This document shows positions 29,851 to 40,907 of a DNA stretch of 64,000 bases, in pieces. Every line of letters starts with the position of its first letter. Within the stretch, counting starts at the first letter, position 1. Where the stretch lies: positions 186,001 to 250,000 of the forward strand of contig NZ_VFJB01000004.1 of NCBI RefSeq assembly GCF_008362905.1. Reading direction: 5' to 3'. The translations under genes were made by a program, and so were the position numbers. The stretch comes from Deferribacter autotrophicus. Its GTDB lineage: Bacteria; Chrysiogenota; Deferribacteres; Deferribacterales; Deferribacteraceae. The notes below the pieces were generated by a model, which was not told the origin of the DNA, did not search any database, and saw nothing but the letters and a program-made list of their open reading frames with translations.

Positions 29851-30546
29851 TTAAAGTATCAATTTTTTATAGAAAACAGTTCCTGGCTGAAAGCCATCAG
29901 GTAGTTTTTTCGTCTGATAAGGGATAAAACCAGCCCTGTAAAATTCCTTTCTTACGCTATTCCTGCAAGAATAAGTTACGACACAACCATCTTCTTTTAA
30001 AAGATTATATAAAATCTTATAAACATTTAATTGCCACATCTCAGGATTTTTTGATTTACTGAATGGATCAAAGTAAATCACATCAAACTGTATATTGATA
30101 TACTGAACTGCCCTAAAAAAATCATCAAGAATTATATAAAGTTGATAATTTTTATATGTTACATCATCCAAAAGCTTTCTAAGATAATCATACCCTCTTT
30201 TTGGCCAAAATAATGGATACCCTTTTACCAATTCTATCAGAGTAGGATCCTTTTCAATGGACACAATATTGAGTTTATTTTTAATTTTGTTTTTTTCTAA
30301 CTCCTCAATAGTTGCAACAATATTATATCCTAGCCCAAAAAATATATCTAGCAGCCAAACTTCTTCATTTTTACATAATTTTTCTATAATACCTGATGGT
30401 ATCACAAACTTATGCAAACTTTCTGTATAAGCACCAATAGACTTTGCGTGATACCCTTCTTTGTAACTGATATTATAAAAACTTATAGAGCCATCAGCTG
30501 TTGCAAAGGGTTTCTTATTACCTGATAATGGGATTAAATTCGGCAT
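29851..30546 (-). CDS. MnmC/DUF752-like methyltransferase
   Basis: About 231 residues from ATG 30546; an upstream TTG at 30558 is possible. MTase features: WLLDIFFGLGYN (motif I) and FDVIYFDPFSKSKNPEMW (motif IV region), then C-terminal YSCRNSVRKEFYRAGF, typical of the MnmC N-terminal-domain family that methylates 5-aminomethyl-2-thiouridine in tRNA. The oxidase domain of E. coli MnmC is absent, as in many thermophiles. Overlaps the nadB 3' end by 29 bp. Confidence 0.75.
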   Translation of the reverse strand: MPNLIPLSGNKKPFATADGSISFYNISYKEGYHAKSIGAYTESLHKFVIPSGIIEKLCKNEEVWLLDIFFGLGYNIVATIEELEKNKIKNKLNIVSIEKDPTLIELVKGYPLFWPKRGYDYLRKLLDDVTYKNYQLYIILDDFFRAVQYINIQFDVIYFDPFSKSKNPEMWQLNVYKILYNLLKEDGCVVTYSCRNSVRKEFYRAGFIPYQTKKLPDGFQPGTVFYKKLIL

Positions 30547-32068
30547 TTTCAAACACAATGTGCCAGTTTTCTTTAATTCTTTCAGGGAAATCCCTTCTAT
30601 AGTGAGCTCCCCTGCTCCCTTTTCTAGTCAGAGCAGCCAAAATCATCATCTTTGCAAGCTGCAGCATATTGTAATACTCCATACAATTTCTACACACAGA
30701 TACTTCATCTCTAAAATCACTCAATTTACTATCAACATATTCCAATGCACTAAGTAACCCATTCTCATCCCTTGCGATACTCACATATTTCCACATAATA
30801 TCCTGCAACTCTTTGATTTGATTACTAGCAGAACACTCTTTATAGCTAAAATTGTTATCGCTTATTTCATTAATTTCTTTATCCATTAAATCAATAACAG
30901 CAGCTTTTGCAGCTCTACCACCAAACACGACACTTTCTAGCAAAGAATTGCTTGCAAGCCTGTTTGCACCGTGTACACCTGTACATGCGCACTCACCACA
31001 TGCATACAGCCCACTAACCTTTGTTCTCCCCCACACATCTGTTTCAATGCCACCCATATAATAATGAGCAGCAGGACTTACAGGGATTAAATCTTTCGTA
31101 ATATCAAGACCAAACTCTTTTAAGGTTGAATAAATCTTGGGAAATCTATTTTTTACAAATTCCTTTTCAAGATGTGTCATATCAAGATACACATATTCAG
31201 CATCAGTTTTTTCCATCTCAAAAAATATGGCTCTACTCACCACATCTCTTGGGGCAAGTTCCCCTTTCTCGTGATAATTAAAACAAAACCTTTCCTTTTT
31301 AATATTTCTTAAAACGCCACCTTCCCCACGCATTGATTCACTTAATAAGAAAGCTGGAGTATCAGGTAGATGCAAAGCTGTAGGGTGAAATTGATAAAAC
31401 TCTAAGTCTTTTAGAACAGCTCCTGCTCTAAAAGCAATCGACAATCCATCCCCTGTGGCAACTTCAGGATTTGTAGTGCGTTTAAAAAGCCTTCCTGCAC
31501 CGCCTGTAGCCAGAATAACTCCCTTTGAAAAAATATTAACAATTTCTTTTTTCTCTTCATCAATAGCTTTTATTCCAAAAACTTCTCCATTTGCCATAAG
31601 TAAATCAAGAGCAAAATAATTTTGTAAATATGTAATTTTTTCTAATTTTTCCGCATAACTTTTCAATGCTCTCACAATTTCACGCCCGGTAGCATCCCCA
31701 TGAGCATGAATAATCCTATTTACCGAATGAGCTGCTTCCCTTGTAAAATCAAGGTGATCACCGTGCATATCGAACTGAGCACCCCACTTTATGAGCTCTT
31801 TGATATACTTTGGTCCCTCATCCACAAGAGTCATCACAGCATCCTTATCACACAAACCATCACCAGCTTTTATTGTATCTTCATAATGAAGCACTATATC
31901 ATCTTCATCAGATAGCACCACAGCAACACCACCCTGTGCATGCTCAGAGCTACCCTCTCCCACTGCCGATTTAGTAATAATTGCAACACTGCCATGGAAT
32001 GCAAGTTCCACAGCAGCACGCAAACCAGCAGCACCACTACCTATTACAAGAAAATCATATTTTAACAT
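30518..32068 (-). CDS. nadB: L-aspartate oxidase
   Basis: 516 residues. FAD motif VIGSGAAGLRAAVELA, GEGSSEHAQGGVAVVLS, HAHGDATGREI, EFYQFHPTALH, and the C-terminal PVSPAAHYYMGGIETDVWGR. Makes iminoaspartate for NAD synthesis; close to succinate dehydrogenase flavoproteins, but length and the GxSSxHAQGG motif favour NadB. Under anaerobiosis it can use fumarate as acceptor. Starts directly after the stop of the outer-membrane protein gene. Confidence 0.92.
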   Translation of the reverse strand: MLKYDFLVIGSGAAGLRAAVELAFHGSVAIITKSAVGEGSSEHAQGGVAVVLSDEDDIVLHYEDTIKAGDGLCDKDAVMTLVDEGPKYIKELIKWGAQFDMHGDHLDFTREAAHSVNRIIHAHGDATGREIVRALKSYAEKLEKITYLQNYFALDLLMANGEVFGIKAIDEEKKEIVNIFSKGVILATGGAGRLFKRTTNPEVATGDGLSIAFRAGAVLKDLEFYQFHPTALHLPDTPAFLLSESMRGEGGVLRNIKKERFCFNYHEKGELAPRDVVSRAIFFEMEKTDAEYVYLDMTHLEKEFVKNRFPKIYSTLKEFGLDITKDLIPVSPAAHYYMGGIETDVWGRTKVSGLYACGECACTGVHGANRLASNSLLESVVFGGRAAKAAVIDLMDKEINEISDNNFSYKECSASNQIKELQDIMWKYVSIARDENGLLSALEYVDSKLSDFRDEVSVCRNCMEYYNMLQLAKMMILAALTRKGSRGAHYRRDFPERIKENWHIVFENAEFNPIIR

Positions 32069-32791
32069 TTAAAACCTCAATCCAAGTTTAATCCCATACT
32101 GATTAACCACCCCAATACTTGCCTCAGCATTTATAACAAAAAAAGGAAATGGTGAAAACTGCAAACCTGCAAGGGCTCTAAAAACCGTTTTACGTACATC
32201 ATCAAGATCAACAAGGTCACTGTGTTCTTTAGTATGTATTCTAAGAGCCGTAACCCCCGCATAAGGAGTGAACATTAAGAACCCTTTACTAACAAGCAGA
32301 TCTAAGGACTGAGTGTTCACATCAAGCTCATCAACCCCCTCAAGCTTAGAAAAGGCACCCCTGATTGCAACAGCAGGCATCGCCACATTCCCTTTCAATA
32401 TGGCATATTTTAACTCCACACCCCATAATCTGATATTTGTTCCTGGCACATAAGTGTACATACCACCCACATCAATTCCAAAAGGTAAACCCTTTTGTAT
32501 ATGCAATCTTGGAACAGAAATATATGAGTATGGATCCTGATCATTGAATATTGCTTTCCAATACTTTTTCCCCTCATTTATATCTGTAACAACAAGTTCT
32601 GCTGCCACATCAAACCCTGTGATTCCTAAAGGCTCTGCAGGTGACATCGGATTAAATTGCAATGCTACCCCTATCTCTTTGGACAAATCCTCAAATTCAC
32701 TTTGAAGAATTTCCTGTGAAAATTCCAAATCTTTTGCGAATCCTACCACTGAAAAAAGCAAGATAAAAAACAAAATATAAAATTTTTTCAT
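32069..32791 (-). CDS. Probable outer-membrane beta-barrel protein
   Basis: 240 residues with a signal peptide (MKKFYILFFILLFSVVGFAK, cleavage about residue 19-20). The mature part alternates short beta-strand-like segments, and the chain ends in LGLRF with a terminal Phe, the usual mark for outer-membrane insertion. No named family recognised. Between radical SAM and nadB genes with almost no gaps. Confidence 0.65.
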   Translation of the reverse strand: MKKFYILFFILLFSVVGFAKDLEFSQEILQSEFEDLSKEIGVALQFNPMSPAEPLGITGFDVAAELVVTDINEGKKYWKAIFNDQDPYSYISVPRLHIQKGLPFGIDVGGMYTYVPGTNIRLWGVELKYAILKGNVAMPAVAIRGAFSKLEGVDELDVNTQSLDLLVSKGFLMFTPYAGVTALRIHTKEHSDLVDLDDVRKTVFRALAGLQFSPFPFFVINAEASIGVVNQYGIKLGLRF

Positions 32792-32793
32792 TA

Positions 32794-34089
32794 CTACCTC
32801 CTCTTTAAGTTAGGCAGCCCGAAATCTTTATAAAAATCTTTTTTCGGTCTGTTAAAGTAACCAAACTTAATATGCTTAAACTTCTTCTTAATCAATTTTA
32901 GCATATTTTTAATCCCCATGATCTCTTCCACTTTAAATTTCATACGCTCAAAAAGATAATCAGGGTCTATATTAAGATTTCTTAACTGTATAAGTTCCAC
33001 CTTGTAAGCAGATAAAAAGTCAAGGAGAGCGTTTACTTCACTTTCCCTATCATTGATACCAGGCATCATCAAATAATTCAGCGATACATACACACCATAT
33101 TTGTTAGCAAGCTCAATACTTTTGAAAACATCATCCAATTTATAACCTACAGGGTTATAATAAGCATTATATGTGGACTCCACAAAACTGTTAATACTCA
33201 CCCTAATACTGTCAAGCCCTGCATCAAATAACATCTTCATTTTCTCTGGATCACTACAATTGGAGTTAAAATTAATGGTAAGCTCTGGTGCTTTCTTTTT
33301 GATTATGGAAACAGCCTTTGCAATTCTATCAGCCACCATTATCGGATCCCCTTCACACCCCTGTCCAAAACTGATAATGGGATCCTTTGCCACTTCATAA
33401 TGGTTTAACGCCACTTCCACAATCTCTTCTACAGAAGGGACAAAATCAATCCTTTGCTGAGGTGAAGGGCAACACTCTGCTGGTTGAAGAGAAATACAGC
33501 CAATGCATCTGCTATTGCAAACCGGGGAAGTGGGCATAGGGCATTCCCATCTACCATAGAACACATTTTTTGCTGCAGTACAGTGATACTCCAATGCACA
33601 TTTTGCGAGTTGTTTATATAATCTATTATTAGGATATTTCGATAATAGCTTTTCCACCCTGAATCTAAATTTATCTGTAAAGTCAAAAAGCTTTGGATTC
33701 CATTTATTATCTTTATCTACCTTTATGGCAGGAACTACAAACTTTCCATTTAACCATCCCACTGCTGTGTATGCATAAAGTGGATATATCAAAGATGATG
33801 TTTTTTTATAAGCTGGCAAAAACAGTCTCAAGTACCCTGGAGGTAAAAAAACAGATACTGCATAACCTCTACTAAATTCTTCTAAAGTAGCAGTTTCAGG
33901 ATTATAGGCTATTGGATTGGAATCAGGCATATAATAAAAGGTAGTACACTCTGGAATTTCGATTAGCTCAAGTTCGTATGGAACAAAATTGTAATTTTCA
34001 CTTCTAACCACCATCTTTAAAGATGGGTGGTCATATATGTTTCCATTCTTATCAGCATAAACTAAATTTGGAATCTCGTACAATGTCAC
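32794..34089 (-). CDS. Radical SAM protein of unknown substrate
   Basis: 431 residues. Radical SAM cluster motif CNSRCIGC (Cys 191, 195, 198: CX3CX2C), then FGQGCEGDPIM (GGE-like motif region) and the TIM-barrel pattern INFNSNCSDPEKMKMLFDAGLDSIRVSIN. The 190-residue N-terminal part has no family I recognise. GTG start at 34089; a TTG six bases downstream has better spacing to GAGGA. First gene of the run ending with the mnmC-like gene. Confidence 0.78.
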   Translation of the reverse strand: MTLYEIPNLVYADKNGNIYDHPSLKMVVRSENYNFVPYELELIEIPECTTFYYMPDSNPIAYNPETATLEEFSRGYAVSVFLPPGYLRLFLPAYKKTSSLIYPLYAYTAVGWLNGKFVVPAIKVDKDNKWNPKLFDFTDKFRFRVEKLLSKYPNNRLYKQLAKCALEYHCTAAKNVFYGRWECPMPTSPVCNSRCIGCISLQPAECCPSPQQRIDFVPSVEEIVEVALNHYEVAKDPIISFGQGCEGDPIMVADRIAKAVSIIKKKAPELTINFNSNCSDPEKMKMLFDAGLDSIRVSINSFVESTYNAYYNPVGYKLDDVFKSIELANKYGVYVSLNYLMMPGINDRESEVNALLDFLSAYKVELIQLRNLNIDPDYLFERMKFKVEEIMGIKNMLKLIKKKFKHIKFGYFNRPKKDFYKDFGLPNLKRR

Positions 34090-34207
34090 TCCTCTAAAAT
34101 CTAAAAGTTTAGCAAATAATATTGTCTTTTTATGAAATTTTCAATATAAATAAATGTAAACCGAAATATCGCAAATTTACAGATTTTATAAAAATTTTAG
34201 GGGGTAA

Positions 34208-35503
<1,296 letters not shown>

Positions 35504-35515
35504 ATATACAAATAT

Positions 35516-35548
35516 GGGGGAGATTACCCTCCCCCCTAACTTTTTTTA
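35516..35548 (+). terminator. Intrinsic terminator of eno
   Basis: GGGGGAG (35516-35522) / CTCCCCC (35529-35535) with a 6-nt loop, then CTAAC and seven T. Confidence 0.75.
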
Positions 35549-35583
35549 TTGACAATTAAAAATAAATAGACTACCCCATTAAT

Positions 35584-36513
35584 ATGTCAAAAAATAATAA
35601 AAAACTAACCATTCTTGTTTTTGATGAGTCACAACTTAGAGAGATTAAGTCTCTATCAATTAAGAAGAAAACTATAAAAATCGCTATTATCTCTCTAATA
35701 TCAATATTTTTCATCACCATAGTATCTTTATTTTTACTATCCAAACTCTACAGTGAAAGAAAACAGATGCTCAGCTATAAAAGTGAAAATGAGTTGTTAA
35801 AAATTAGATTGACCGAATACGCCAAAAAAGTAAACGAAATTGAAAGTAAGCTAGTATATTTAGAAAATTTAGAAAAACAGGTTAGAGAATTAGCACAATT
35901 TAATGATGAAAAAAATAAAAAACTTGCAATTGGCGGTAAAGAAATAGATATTTTAAGAGAATATTCAGCTGTAGCTGAAAGAAAAGAAACCGAATTTTTT
36001 AATGATTTAAACAATATACTTTTATCTTTATCATCAGAAATTGAAAAAAAGCAAAACAGCCTTTCCGAGCTTATCAATTTCCTAGAAGAACAGCGTCTTA
36101 TGATGCTATCCACCCCATCCGTATGGCCTGTAAGAGGTTGGATTTCCAGCAAATTTGGATATAGACTCTCCCCTTTCACCGGCAAAAGGGTTTTCCATGA
36201 AGGGATAGACATTGCAGCAAGATATGGTGCTCCTGTAAGAGCAACAGCAAAAGGGATTGTAATTTATGCTGGTTATAAACCAGGATACGGTAAATTAGTT
36301 ACCATCGATCATGGGTTTGGATATGTCACAAGATATGCACATAACAGCAAGATTCTTGTAAAAGTAGGTCAAAGAGTCGAAAAAGGTGATATAATAGCAA
36401 AGGTTGGAAGTTCTGGACATAGCACAGGGCCTCATGTTCACTATGAAGTGCTTGTAAATGGAATCCCCGTAAATCCAATAGAATTTATCAACGAAGCATC
36501 AAACGACCAGTAA
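35584..36513 (+). CDS. Membrane-anchored M23 (LytM) peptidase
   Basis: 309 residues: cytoplasmic basic N-terminus, one membrane helix (about 28-50, IKIAIISLISIFFITIVSLF), a coiled coil (about 55-170), and a C-terminal LytM domain with HEGIDIA (HxxxD) and HVHYE (HxH) zinc ligands. Both ligand motifs are present, so it is probably an active peptidoglycan endopeptidase rather than an EnvC-like activator. No clear ribosome site. Stands alone between eno and thiI. Confidence 0.87.
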   Translation: MSKNNKKLTILVFDESQLREIKSLSIKKKTIKIAIISLISIFFITIVSLFLLSKLYSERKQMLSYKSENELLKIRLTEYAKKVNEIESKLVYLENLEKQVRELAQFNDEKNKKLAIGGKEIDILREYSAVAERKETEFFNDLNNILLSLSSEIEKKQNSLSELINFLEEQRLMMLSTPSVWPVRGWISSKFGYRLSPFTGKRVFHEGIDIAARYGAPVRATAKGIVIYAGYKPGYGKLVTIDHGFGYVTRYAHNSKILVKVGQRVEKGDIIAKVGSSGHSTGPHVHYEVLVNGIPVNPIEFINEASNDQ

Positions 36514-36602
36514 CCTGAAAATAGTATTAAGTATTAAATTTTAAGCGTTAATTTTTCCTATTTTGTCTTTGTCAAATCCTGAACTATTATAATTCTTAGC
36601 AC

Positions 36603-37778
36603 TTAACACGTTGTATCGTAAGGGCTGATTTTTACGATTTCATAATTGTAAGGGATTTTCTCACCCAATGCATCAATCACTTTTCTCTCTTCTGCAACAA
36701 CCGCATCAATTTTACCTTTTGTCTCAGGGTTCTTTGGTGAAAAAAGATGACAGCAATCTATCCCTTCCGTTATTGATATTTCATAAGTTCTAATTTTTTT
36801 TGCAATGTTCTCAATCTCATCCTTATCAAACCCAATTAATGGTCTCAACACCGGCAATTTTGCCACTTCATTAATACACATAATATTTTCAAGCGTCTGA
36901 CTTGCCACCTGTCCTAAAGCATCTCCAGTAACAATTCCTTTTGCACCATTTTTAACTGCAATCTCTTCTGCAATTTTCAGCATAAACCTTCGTGATAGTA
37001 TTGTCGTAAATTTATCATCAGCAAATTTCTTTATAGCAACCTGAATTTCAGTAAAATTAACTAAATGAAGATTTATTTCCTCATTTGCATAATAGCTCAA
37101 AACCTTAGCTATATCCTTAATCTTTTTTACGAGCGAATCACCTGTGTAAGGAGGAGTGTGAAAATGAACAGGAATAACTTCGCACCCTCTTTTCATCATC
37201 ATCCATGTTGCAACAGGTGAATCAATTCCGCCTGATAACAGAGTAACTACTTTTCCTGATGAAGCGTAAGGTAGCCCTTTTGAACAGCTAAATAGCTTTC
37301 TCATCACAAAGGCAAAATCTTTATGGATCTCCACAATCAATTCAGCATCAGGATGATGAACATCCACATTTAATTTTGGAAAAAGTTCTAAAATTTTACT
37401 TCCTACAATCTGATTAAGTTCCATCGAATTTAATTTAAAAGACTTATCAGTTCGTTTTGCTTTTATTTTAAACGTGTTGTCCTGCTCCTTTACCAACTTT
37501 GATGCTGTTTCAACTAACTTTTCTACTTCTTTTTCTGTTTTATATCCTAAAAATACCGATTGTAATCCAAAAACCTTTTGAAATCTATCCGTTGCACTAT
37601 CAAGATTTTCCTCATTGCGAACTTCAATATAAAAGCGACCTCTTAAAGACTTAGTTTTTCCAAGCGAGTAAAAATCAGCAATCTTTTTAATATGAGCAAA
37701 AACCTTATCTTCAAAATATTTTCTATTCTTCTTTTTCAGTGATATTTCTGAGTAATTAAAGACCAGTACCTTTTTCAT
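36603..37778 (-). CDS. thiI: tRNA 4-thiouridine synthase ThiI
   Basis: 391 residues from ATG 37778, which overlaps the nifS stop (ATGA); a longer start at 37817 is unlikely. N-terminal ferredoxin-like and THUMP domains (KIKAKRTDKSFKLNSMELNQIVG), PP-loop LSGGIDSPVATWMM, then CCHLFSPKNPETKG. No C-terminal rhodanese domain, unlike E. coli ThiI, so sulfur presumably comes directly or through another carrier from the adjacent cysteine desulfurase. Confidence 0.9.
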   Translation of the reverse strand: MKKVLVFNYSEISLKKKNRKYFEDKVFAHIKKIADFYSLGKTKSLRGRFYIEVRNEENLDSATDRFQKVFGLQSVFLGYKTEKEVEKLVETASKLVKEQDNTFKIKAKRTDKSFKLNSMELNQIVGSKILELFPKLNVDVHHPDAELIVEIHKDFAFVMRKLFSCSKGLPYASSGKVVTLLSGGIDSPVATWMMMKRGCEVIPVHFHTPPYTGDSLVKKIKDIAKVLSYYANEEINLHLVNFTEIQVAIKKFADDKFTTILSRRFMLKIAEEIAVKNGAKGIVTGDALGQVASQTLENIMCINEVAKLPVLRPLIGFDKDEIENIAKKIRTYEISITEGIDCCHLFSPKNPETKGKIDAVVAEERKVIDALGEKIPYNYEIVKISPYDTTC

Positions 37779-38881
37779 AACGCAAGCTTTTCCACTCCTT
37801 CTTTTACCATATAGCAAAAATGTTCAATATCCTCTTTTTTCGTATCAGGATGTAACGAAACCCTTATAGATGAATTTACAATAATATCAGAAAGCCCCAT
37901 TGTTTTCAAAACAGATGAGGTTTTCCCCCTGCTACAAGCTGAACCACTTGATACATAAATCCCCTTTCCAGAAAGATAATTGATGAGTACCTCTGAAGGT
38001 AATCTACCTGTTGAAAAATTAAAAATATAAGGAACAGATTTTTCAGGGGAATTTATTAAAAATCTATTTTCTTTGCAAAAATTAACAAGTATTTCTTTCA
38101 ATTCTGTTAAATAATCCCATTTTTCTCTATATTTTTCTCTACTTATCCTTGCAGCTTCTGCAAGTGAATAAGCCCCTATTATATTTTCAGTACCACTTCT
38201 AATACCAAACTCATGCCCACCACCCTCAATAACAGGGTGCAACTTTTCTTTATCCTTCACATAAAAGCCTGCACAACCCCTTAAACCTCCAATCTTGTGG
38301 CCACTGAATGTAGCAAAATCCACGTTCTCAAGATTTATATCTACCTTGCTAAAAGCCTGAACAATATCTGTCATAATTAAAATATCTTTGTCATATCTTT
38401 TAATCTGTTCAGCTATCCTTTCAATGGGATTTAAAGCTCCAGTTTCGTTGTTAACTCCCATTATACAAACAAGTTTTGTATCTTTATCAATTACATCCAA
38501 AACATCTTCTTCTTCCAAAACGCCCTTCTTATTATTAATTAAAATGATTTGTGCTCCCAGTTTTTTCAATGTTTCAAACTGAGCTGTAATTGATTTGTGC
38601 TCCAATGCCCATACAACAATTTTCTGTCTGTCTTTATAATTAAGCCCTTTTAAAACTAAATTGTTTGATTCTGTAGCGGATGCAGTGAAAATAATCGAAT
38701 CTTTTTTTACTTTCAAAATCTCAGCCACTCGCTCCCTTTGTATGTCATAAAACTTCTGAGTTTGAACTGCAGGTGAATATTTAGATGATGGATTATAAAA
38801 GTAGTTCTTGTATAAATCTTCTACCTTAACAAGAATTTTATCATAAACAGGTGATGTAGCTGCAAAGTCAAGATAAATCAT
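37775..38881 (-). CDS. Cysteine desulfurase (NifS/IscS type)
   Basis: 368 residues. PLP lysine in FSGHKIGGLRG, substrate region EHKSITAQFE, and active cysteine in VSSGSACSRGKTS. Releases sulfur from cysteine. Sits between a molybdopterin oxidoreductase operon head and thiI, overlapping both neighbours by 4 bp. It may serve 4-thiouridine, Fe-S clusters or sulfuration of the molybdenum cofactor. Confidence 0.9.
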   Translation of the reverse strand: MIYLDFAATSPVYDKILVKVEDLYKNYFYNPSSKYSPAVQTQKFYDIQRERVAEILKVKKDSIIFTASATESNNLVLKGLNYKDRQKIVVWALEHKSITAQFETLKKLGAQIILINNKKGVLEEEDVLDVIDKDTKLVCIMGVNNETGALNPIERIAEQIKRYDKDILIMTDIVQAFSKVDINLENVDFATFSGHKIGGLRGCAGFYVKDKEKLHPVIEGGGHEFGIRSGTENIIGAYSLAEAARISREKYREKWDYLTELKEILVNFCKENRFLINSPEKSVPYIFNFSTGRLPSEVLINYLSGKGIYVSSGSACSRGKTSSVLKTMGLSDIIVNSSIRVSLHPDTKKEDIEHFCYMVKEGVEKLAL

Positions 38882-39135
38882 GGTAAAAATTTAAATTTCT
38901 TGATAGGTTTTAATGCTTTAGTTATAGGTAGCCTACCTTCAAGATTTTTATATTCTTCTTTTGTGATAATTGTCTTTTCCACAAGCTTTCCATTGTTATC
39001 AAAAATATACAGTTCATATCTATCTACACTACGATTGTTAAAACTTATCAGCGACATTATAATCACTATTACAATAAATGCTGCATACCAGTATTTTAAA
39101 TACTCTCCACCAAAATACTTATTAAATCTTTTCAT
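38878..39135 (-). CDS. Small single-pass membrane protein
   Basis: 85 residues from ATG 39135, which overlaps the upstream stop (ATGA). One membrane helix (YWYAAFIVIVIIMSLISF) and a soluble C-terminal part of about 55 residues (YELYIFDNNGKLVEKTII). No family recognised. Its translational coupling to the molybdopterin enzyme and the desulfurase suggests a shared role. Confidence 0.65.
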   Translation of the reverse strand: MKRFNKYFGGEYLKYWYAAFIVIVIIMSLISFNNRSVDRYELYIFDNNGKLVEKTIITKEEYKNLEGRLPITKALKPIKKFKFLP

Positions 39136-40808
39136 AATTTCTTGCACACCTCTACAAATGTATCATAAATTGCAACGCCATTATCACTATCAGTGGGTAT
39201 AGATTTTGTCAAGGTATTAACAATAAAATTACCTATTTTTCTGTTTTTATAAATCATTACTGCACCGTTACACACTCTATTATCTTTTTTAGCCCTTACT
39301 TCAACATATCCATATTCATTTTTCAAAATTACAGTATCACCATCAGAAATTTTAAGGCTATCTGCATCTGTCGGATTTATATAAACAAACTTTCCGTATT
39401 CATAATTTTCAGATAACTGTGAGTTGAGATAATGATAATTTGACATGGTTAAAAGTCTGAATCTCCCCTTCTCATTGTAAGGACAAATTATTGGAATCTC
39501 TCGTTTCTTGTAATCTCTTTCATCAGTATTCTCTTTTATCATAACTTCATCAATCTCTTTAAAATCAATTGAAATCTCAAGGTACTCTGCAACGTTTTTT
39601 ACAACATCCAAGTCATTTGGTAAATCTATTACCTTTTCCTTCCTAATATTATCAAAATTAAAAAAGTAACTTCCCATGGCATCAGGTTGCGCAAACATTC
39701 CACCAACTTTAACAAAATAGTCAGCATATTTTGTTGTCTCTGTAAAATTGGTATCCACCACAACTACTTTTTTATTTGAAAGCTCTTGCTGCCAAACACC
39801 AGATTCTGGATATGTAATGATTGGATTTGCCGCCACAATCACAAAAACATCAAAAAAACCCTTTTTCAGATAATTTGGAATCTCATAAATTTTTATTTTT
39901 TTCTTTTTATCCGCTTTCTGTTTTTCAAAATTGATCTTTGATGGCCTACCAAAATATAGATATCTTTCATTATCTGTTTCCACTGCCAGTCTATTAATCC
40001 AGTTAACTATATTTTTCCCGTTTAAATAACGCTGTAAACCGAATCCTGTTATTATCCCAACCTTCTTTTCTCTAAACAATGACAACAAATATTCAAAATC
40101 ACTTTTAGACACCCCACAATAAGTAAATAAGTTATTAGTATTCAACGATCCATTATATTTCAAATTATCCAGAATTGAAGCAGCTAAGATTCCATCAGAG
40201 GCAGGGTTAATTCTAATATATCTATCTGCTATTTTAGCAGTTTCTGTATAAATTGGATCAACGTATATAATCTCTTTTCCATCCCTTTTTAACTCTTTCA
40301 AATAAGCATAAAGATGGGGACTGACCGCCTTACAGTTTTTCCCTAAAAGTAGGATGGTATCTACTTCTCTCAAGTTTTCATGAGGTGGATTTACAACACA
40401 ACCAAAATCCTCCTCATGGGCTGTAAGACCTGTTTCATCACAGAGACTCCCCTCCACAAAATATAAATTCTCAAAATTTGCAAAAAGTAAATCATAATAC
40501 CCCATAAATAATCCAAGACTGCCACTACCTCTTAAATAAAGTATATTTTTATTTCTGCTCTCTAATAAGAAGTTTGCGACCTCTTTGCATACTTCATCAA
40601 AACTTTTTCTAACCCTTTTTCCTTCTTCAACTACATACGAGTAATCATCTGATAGCACTTCCCTTTCATAAAATCCTTTTAGCTTTTTACAGACAAACGG
40701 AGTGGGAATATTTACTTTATTTACATATTTAAAATTAAATTTATCATCTACCTCAAAGGGGCAACAGTCTGGACAGTCTTTTGAACAAAAATAATTTTTT
40801 CTTTTCAT
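39132..40808 (-). CDS. Stand-alone molybdopterin oxidoreductase (formate dehydrogenase-like)
   Basis: 558 residues, shorter than most family members (700-900). N-terminal cysteine cluster CSKDCPDCCP plus a later FVCKK suits one [4Fe-4S] centre. VEGSLCDETG provides a probable Mo/W-ligand cysteine (about residue 137). ILLLGKNCKAVSPH, IVAANPIITYPESG and the C-terminal dinucleotide-binding barrel (VYINPTDADSLKISDGDTV) follow. No Tat signal, so cytoplasmic. No partner FeS subunit is adjacent. Substrate unknown. Confidence 0.78.
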   Translation of the reverse strand: MKRKNYFCSKDCPDCCPFEVDDKFNFKYVNKVNIPTPFVCKKLKGFYEREVLSDDYSYVVEEGKRVRKSFDEVCKEVANFLLESRNKNILYLRGSGSLGLFMGYYDLLFANFENLYFVEGSLCDETGLTAHEEDFGCVVNPPHENLREVDTILLLGKNCKAVSPHLYAYLKELKRDGKEIIYVDPIYTETAKIADRYIRINPASDGILAASILDNLKYNGSLNTNNLFTYCGVSKSDFEYLLSLFREKKVGIITGFGLQRYLNGKNIVNWINRLAVETDNERYLYFGRPSKINFEKQKADKKKKIKIYEIPNYLKKGFFDVFVIVAANPIITYPESGVWQQELSNKKVVVVDTNFTETTKYADYFVKVGGMFAQPDAMGSYFFNFDNIRKEKVIDLPNDLDVVKNVAEYLEISIDFKEIDEVMIKENTDERDYKKREIPIICPYNEKGRFRLLTMSNYHYLNSQLSENYEYGKFVYINPTDADSLKISDGDTVILKNEYGYVEVRAKKDNRVCNGAVMIYKNRKIGNFIVNTLTKSIPTDSDNGVAIYDTFVEVCKKL

Positions 40809-40907
40809 AAAACTAGATTACACATTTTTTATCTATGAGTAAAGTTTTTGCTTATATATGTTGAAAAATTTTTAAAATTATTTTAAAAATCTTTTGAGGA
40901 GGCTAAC

